Shown one piece after another: positions 22,871 to 26,551 of a stretch of 26,551 nucleotides of DNA. How positions within the stretch are numbered: position 1 is the first letter of the stretch; every line of letters begins with the position of its first letter. The stretch comes from Phycisphaerales bacterium UBA1910. Its GTDB lineage: Bacteria; Planctomycetota; Phycisphaerae; Phycisphaerales; UBA1924. The notes under the pieces were generated by a model. That model saw nothing but the letters and a program-made list of their open reading frames with translations, was not told the DNA's origin and did no database searches. The position numbers and the translations under genes were made by a program. Where the stretch lies: assembly GCA_002337545.1 (NCBI GenBank), contig DDGE01000023.1:1-26551 (forward strand), given 5' to 3'.

Positions 22871-24949
22871 TCACGCCTGAACCGTTGCGAACCGCTCACG
22901 GACCGTGCTCCGACCCTTGGTGCGATACTCCTCGCCGATCGCGCTGATGAACTCATCCAGAGGCATCGACCCGAGGTCCTTCTCGATCCCGAACGCACGC
23001 ACCGAAACCGCACGGTTCTCCGCATCACGCGGCCCGACCACGAGCAGGTACGGAATTTTCATCTCCGACCCGTTCTTAATCTTCGCCTGCACACGCTGAT
23101 CGTGATCGTCGAGCGTCGAGCGGATCCCGATCGCGTGCAACGCGCTCATGACCTCATGCGCATAATCGTTGCTCTTTTCGGAAATCGGGAGGACACGCAC
23201 CTGCTCGGGTGCGAGCCAGACGGGGAATGCGCCCGCGAAGTGCTCGATGAGCACGCCGATGAACCGCTCCATTGAACCGAACGGTGCGCGATGGATCATG
23301 ACCGGGCGGTGCTTCTCATTGTCCGCGCCGACATAGGTGAGGTCGAACCGCTCGGGCAGGTTGTAATCCACCTGCACCGTGCCCAGCTGCCACTCACGAC
23401 CGATCACATCCCTGACCACAAAGTCGATCTTCGGCCCATAGAACGCTGCTTCGCCGGGCTCTTCCGTGAAGGGCACGCCGAGCGTCTGCGCCGCCTCACG
23501 GCACGCCTGCTCCGCCTTGTCCCAGTTCGCAGGGTCACCAGTGTACTTGCCGCTGTCCGGGTCACGCAGACCCACACGAACGCGGTAGTCCTTCATCCCG
23601 AGGACCTTGAAGATCGTCTTGACGAGCGTCAAACACCCCTGAACTTCCTGACCGATCTGTTCTGGAGTACAGAAGAGGTGTGCGTCGTCCTGCGTGAACC
23701 CACGCACACGCGTCATACCGTTGAGCTCGCCCGATTGCTCCCAACGGTACACCGTGCCGAACTCCGCGAGCCGCACCGGAAGGTCCTTGTAGGAATGCGG
23801 CTGCGAGTCGAACACCTTGATGTGGTGCGGGCAGTTCATCGGCTTGAGCATGAACCCCTCGATCTCGCCCGTATGCAAGTGGTTCGAGAGCTCAGCACAG
23901 GTACACCCTTCATCACTCAGGTGCGCCATGTGGTCCCGCTCGATCAGCGGCGGGAACTGCGATTCCGCGTAGTACGGGAAGTGCCCCGATGTACGGTACA
24001 GGTCCAGCTTGCCGATATGAGGCGTGAAGACCTCGTGGTACCCCTGCTTCGTGAGTTCCGTTGAGATGAAGTCCTGCAGCTCCTTGCGCACAACCGAGCC
24101 GTTGGGCGTCCAGAGGATCAACCCCTGCCCAACGGTTTCGTCGATGTGGAAGAGCTTGAGTTTCTTGCCCAGCACGCGATGGTCGCGCTTCTTCGCTTCT
24201 TCGAGCCGCTCCAGATACGCCTTCAGGTCCTTCTTGTTGAAGAAGGAAGTCCCGTACACGCGGGTGAGGCGATCGGAGTTCTCGTCGCCGTGCCAGTAGG
24301 ACGACGCGAGCGACATCACCTTGAATGCGCCAATCCGCCCCGTGCTCGGGACATGAGGCCCACGGCACAGATCCTCCCAGTCCTTCCCGGGTTCACCTGT
24401 CGCGTAGAAGCTCAGCGAAAGAGATCCCGCTTCGTGCGCACGATGCGCGTTGTCGAGCTTGTACTTGGACCCCTCGCTCTTGACCTTCTCGAGTCCTTCG
24501 GAGTATTCGAGTTCGTACCGGGTGAACGGGCGGTCTTCTTTGACGATCTTCGCCATCTCCGCTTCGATCGCCTCAAAGTCGCCCTCCTTGAGCGGGCGAT
24601 CATCCGGGAACGCGATGTCGTAGTAGAACCCGTTTTCGAGCGGCGGCCCGTACACGAGCATCGCCTCGGGGATGATTCGCTGGATCGCCTCGGCCATGAC
24701 ATGCGCCGTCGAATGGCGGAGCAGGTTCAGCGCATTCGGGTCGTCCTGCTTGTCGCGGGTCTTTTCCGTGACAAGCGAGAGGGTGCAGTCCTTGTCGATC
24801 ACGGTGCTCAGATCAGACAGCTCCTCGTCAATGATCGCGCCGACGCACGCCTTGGCGAGGCGCTCGCCGATCGACATCGCGACATCGAAGGCACTAACGG
24901 GGTTATCAAACGATTTCACCGATCCATCGGGGAGGGTAATCTGAGGCAT
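22871..24949 (-). CDS. thrS: Threonine--tRNA ligase
   Basis: 692 residues. It charges tRNA-Thr. Domains in order: TGS (1-60), editing domain with HSTAH (79-83) and CRGPHVPSTG (195-204), class II catalytic core from about 265, and the anticodon-binding domain from about 600. The catalytic zinc site begins with Cys373 in MNCPHH, and motif 2 is in GTVYRWEQSGELNGMTRVRGFTQDD (given as residues 398-422). Between GHFPYYAESQF and the zinc cysteine there is an insert (about 333-366) with Cys349, Cys351, His357 and His359, longer than in the usual enzyme. There are no T-box or attenuator elements in the 60-nt leader. AGGA lies close before the ATG. Confidence 0.97.
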   Translation of the reverse strand: MPQITLPDGSVKSFDNPVSAFDVAMSIGERLAKACVGAIIDEELSDLSTVIDKDCTLSLVTEKTRDKQDDPNALNLLRHSTAHVMAEAIQRIIPEAMLVYGPPLENGFYYDIAFPDDRPLKEGDFEAIEAEMAKIVKEDRPFTRYELEYSEGLEKVKSEGSKYKLDNAHRAHEAGSLSLSFYATGEPGKDWEDLCRGPHVPSTGRIGAFKVMSLASSYWHGDENSDRLTRVYGTSFFNKKDLKAYLERLEEAKKRDHRVLGKKLKLFHIDETVGQGLILWTPNGSVVRKELQDFISTELTKQGYHEVFTPHIGKLDLYRTSGHFPYYAESQFPPLIERDHMAHLSDEGCTCAELSNHLHTGEIEGFMLKPMNCPHHIKVFDSQPHSYKDLPVRLAEFGTVYRWEQSGELNGMTRVRGFTQDDAHLFCTPEQIGQEVQGCLTLVKTIFKVLGMKDYRVRVGLRDPDSGKYTGDPANWDKAEQACREAAQTLGVPFTEEPGEAAFYGPKIDFVVRDVIGREWQLGTVQVDYNLPERFDLTYVGADNEKHRPVMIHRAPFGSMERFIGVLIEHFAGAFPVWLAPEQVRVLPISEKSNDYAHEVMSALHAIGIRSTLDDHDQRVQAKIKNGSEMKIPYLLVVGPRDAENRAVSVRAFGIEKDLGSMPLDEFISAIGEEYRTKGRSTVRERFATVQA

Positions 24950-25010
24950 TGGTCCTGCTCGCTCTCGTGTTGAACGCGTAAATGGGAGTCCGTTCTGAGG
25001 ATGATCCTAT

Positions 25011-25038
25011 GAAAAACGCCCGGCAGCGGCCGGGCGTT
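25011..25038 (-). terminator. Intrinsic terminator of the arsR-arsM operon
   Basis: On the minus strand AACGCCCGGC (25038-25029), loop of four, GCCGGGCGTT (25024-25015), a perfect 10-bp stem, followed by further T residues (25014-25012). It lies about 115 nt after the arsM stop codon. The spacer between (25039-25153) holds a GGTGGT-rich stretch but no convincing gene. Confidence 0.88.
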
Positions 25039-25153
25039 GTGTGCTATTTCTGCAACATAAGCCAGCCGCCTTCATCTGGGCGTGGTGGTGGTCACGGTGG
25101 TCGTGGTCTGCTGGCTCAAGGAATAACTCTAGGCAAGGTCGTAACCGCGGGAC

Positions 25154-26035
25154 TCAACAACAGCCGGTCCCACAGCATGCCCCATCGGGATTCACCGCCG
25201 CGATATCCACACTCGTGATGTAATCCGCCACAGATTCTCCTGAGGGCAACTCCGCGACCACCTTGTTGTACAGCGGATCATCCGCATTCATCAGCGCCTT
25301 CACATATTCGGGCTTGGGTGTCAAGTTCACACCCTGAAGCCCGGCTTCGAGCATCTGCTGCTGCAGATCCTCGATCAACGCCGCGCCCGCGATGCACCCC
25401 GCCCAAGACTCGACGATCTCCTTGACCGACTCAGGGAGCGGTTTGAACAACGCCATATCGCTGATCGCCACCCGTCCCCCTGGCTTGAGCACGCGGGCGA
25501 CCTCATTCCAGACGCCCTGCTTATCCAGCGCCAGATTGATCACGCAGTTGCTCATGACCACATCGACCGAGTTGTCCGCCACCGGCAGGTGCTCGATCTC
25601 CCCCAGACGGAACTCGACATTGTCCAGCCCCGTTGTGTTCTTGTAGTGCTCCAGGTTCTTGCGGGCCTTGCCAATCATCTCGGCGGTCATGTCCACGCCG
25701 ATGGCCTTGCCAGTCTTACCGACCTTGGGCCCGGCCAGGAACAGGTCGAACCCGCCGCCCGAGCCCAGATCCAGCACCGTCTCGCCCTCCCTGAGGTTCG
25801 CGATCACATTCGGGTTCCCACACGAGAGTCCCATGTTCGCGTCCGCCGGCAGCGCTTCGAGTTCTTCTCGCGAGTACCCGATCTGCTCGGCCAGCACATC
25901 GGGGTCAATCGACTCGGTGACGCCACAGGCGCCGGCACAGCAGCTGCTCCCGGTGCCCTCGGCTTTGTTGCTCGTGGTGGCGATGTTCGCGTAGTCGCTC
26001 CGGATCTGGTCGCGGACTGCTTCGTTCGTATTCAT
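25154..26035 (-). CDS. arsM: Arsenite S-adenosylmethionine methyltransferase
   Basis: 293 residues. It methylates arsenite using SAM. Motif I is [10 protein letters not shown] (88-97). The arsenic-binding cysteines of ArsM are all present: Cys72 (LSCGNP), Cys164 (SNCVINL) and Cys214 (GCIAGA), with an N-terminal SCCAGACG cluster (Cys32, 33, 37) supplying the fourth. A further cysteine pair at the end (Cys287, 288, 292, 293) may also bind metal. The start is the ATG at 26035, with AAGGAGAA 6 nt upstream inside arsR; it overlaps the arsR stop as ATGA, so the two are translationally coupled. Confidence 0.95.
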   Translation of the reverse strand: MNTNEAVRDQIRSDYANIATTSNKAEGTGSSCCAGACGVTESIDPDVLAEQIGYSREELEALPADANMGLSCGNPNVIANLREGETVLDLGSGGGFDLFLAGPKVGKTGKAIGVDMTAEMIGKARKNLEHYKNTTGLDNVEFRLGEIEHLPVADNSVDVVMSNCVINLALDKQGVWNEVARVLKPGGRVAISDMALFKPLPESVKEIVESWAGCIAGAALIEDLQQQMLEAGLQGVNLTPKPEYVKALMNADDPLYNKVVAELPSGESVADYITSVDIAAVNPDGACCGTGCC

Positions 26036-26490
26036 GACTGTTCTCCTTGTGAAACAGTGGGGGTGTTTGACGGCTTTTGTGGGCAGCATGACAGGTCCGG
26101 GCAGCACCCTTCCCGCTGCATGCGTGCCAGTTCATTGGGGTCAATCGCATCGATGTTGATCAGGGTCTGCCGATCCATCACTATCCGCTCGTCTTCCATC
26201 GCATGGGCGCGGACCGTTGCGAGCGCATCACGCACGATCGCATCCGGTGAATCGGGCAACCGGTAGTGCACCCATCGCCCCTCCCGTCGCGACTCGAGCA
26301 ATCCTGCATCACGCAGCTGCCCAAGATGTTTGGAGATCGACGCGTTCGAGAGATCGATCAAGGCAACGAGTTGGCAGACGCATCGTTCTTGATCCAGACA
26401 CGCCGCCAGCAGGCGGACTCGATTGGGATCCGCGAACGCACCAGCGATGCTGGTGAGCCGGTCGATCGGGTTGGTGTGTTGATTTCTCAT
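26032..26490 (-). CDS. arsR: Arsenic-responsive ArsR-family repressor
   Basis: 152 residues. Winged-helix ArsR/SmtB repressor that leaves DNA on binding As(III). The CVC motif (Cys37, Cys39) sits in ERCVCQLVALIDLS, the alpha-3 position used by plasmid R773-type sensors, followed by the recognition helix NASISKHLGQLRDAGLL. The C-terminal tail also has GCC (Cys129-130) and SCC (Cys135-136), as in the Acidithiobacillus-type sensors, so it may hold two kinds of site. The ATG at 26490 has AGGA 3-4 nt before it; an in-frame TTG at 26502 is the alternative. It begins the operon with arsM; the promoter lies in 26491-26551. Confidence 0.93.
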   Translation of the reverse strand: MRNQHTNPIDRLTSIAGAFADPNRVRLLAACLDQERCVCQLVALIDLSNASISKHLGQLRDAGLLESRREGRWVHYRLPDSPDAIVRDALATVRAHAMEDERIVMDRQTLINIDAIDPNELARMQREGCCPDLSCCPQKPSNTPTVSQGEQS

Positions 26491-26508
26491 TTTCCTAAAC
26501 AAGAAAAT
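26489..26508. promoter_or_regulatory. Candidate ArsR operator
   Basis: ATTTTC-8 bp-GAAAAT, a perfect 6-bp inverted repeat covering the arsR start codon and the sequence just upstream. Its place fits autoregulation by ArsR. The identification is by position and symmetry only. Confidence 0.4.
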
Positions 26509-26551
26509 AGCATTCGAACACGATCTATTCCACGCCCCACCGAGAAAATCC

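Noticed and set aside
24146..24973. 275-codon plus-strand frame opposite thrS.
   Set aside because: Antisense to a clear threonyl-tRNA synthetase; no start signals or motifs.
24950..25010. T-box or attenuator before thrS.
   Set aside because: Only about 60 nt to the terminator of the upstream unit, with no specifier or antiterminator stem.
24982..25218. Plus-strand frame with an ATG at 25009 (MKNARQ...), and a His-rich minus-strand frame (DHDHRDHHH) in the arsM 3' spacer.
   Set aside because: The first runs through the perfect terminator hairpin at 25015-25038 and overlaps arsM antisense; the second has no start codon. Both look like by-products of a GGTGGT-rich stretch.

Overview
The window looks like chromosomal DNA of a planctomycete, most likely class Phycisphaerae. 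The clues are a 52-residue small basic protein typical of the Planctomycetes/Verrucomicrobia/Chlamydiae group, two secreted proteins ending in a PAPG + hydrophobic + Arg-cluster variant of the PEP-CTERM sorting tail, and two membrane proteins with a CPRCWYDM...CPECGK zinc ribbon, which I associate with Planctomycetes. The assignment rests on remembered family distributions, not on a search. Genes are densely packed. I see no tRNA, rRNA, CRISPR array, insertion sequence or prophage.

Layout. Positions 1-5622 (minus strand): a DUF971 protein, RecG, a PolX-type DNA polymerase and a partial KamA-like radical SAM enzyme in one row, with DUF971 and recG sharing a GTGA stop/start. Positions 5665-6592: pyrF and its terminator, divergent from that row. 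Positions 6942-8337: two tandem paralogous secreted proteins, each with its own strong terminator. Positions 8365-8910: a lone nuoI. Positions 8996-11457: a membrane-anchored protein, the small basic protein and a class I/II aminotransferase. Positions 11478-13243 (minus): a probable outer-membrane barrel and an alpha/beta hydrolase. Positions 13300-14052: a LOG-family protein. Positions 14049-21995: a run of six minus-strand genes (MFS transporter, sulfotransferase-like protein, Tat-exported ankyrin-like protein, class IV aminotransferase-like protein, and two large zinc-ribbon membrane paralogues). Positions 22061-22870: a secreted esterase. Positions 22871-24949: thrS. Positions 25011-26551: an arsR-arsM arsenic-methylation operon with a terminator and a candidate operator.

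The most interesting part is 17985-20584. The class IV aminotransferase-like protein has histidine where the PLP-binding lysine should be, and two genes upstream lies a sulfotransferase-like P-loop protein. From memory, plant proteins called branched-chain-amino-acid aminotransferase-like 1 and 2 carry both domains fused in one chain, with the same Lys-to-His change. If so, this is the unfused bacterial form of an uncharacterised two-protein system. Other points of note are the zinc-ribbon/HEAT membrane paralogues, a KamA homologue that seems to lack the lysine-binding Asp, and several genes whose start codon lies only 6-9 nt behind a -10-like box, which suggests leaderless mRNAs.
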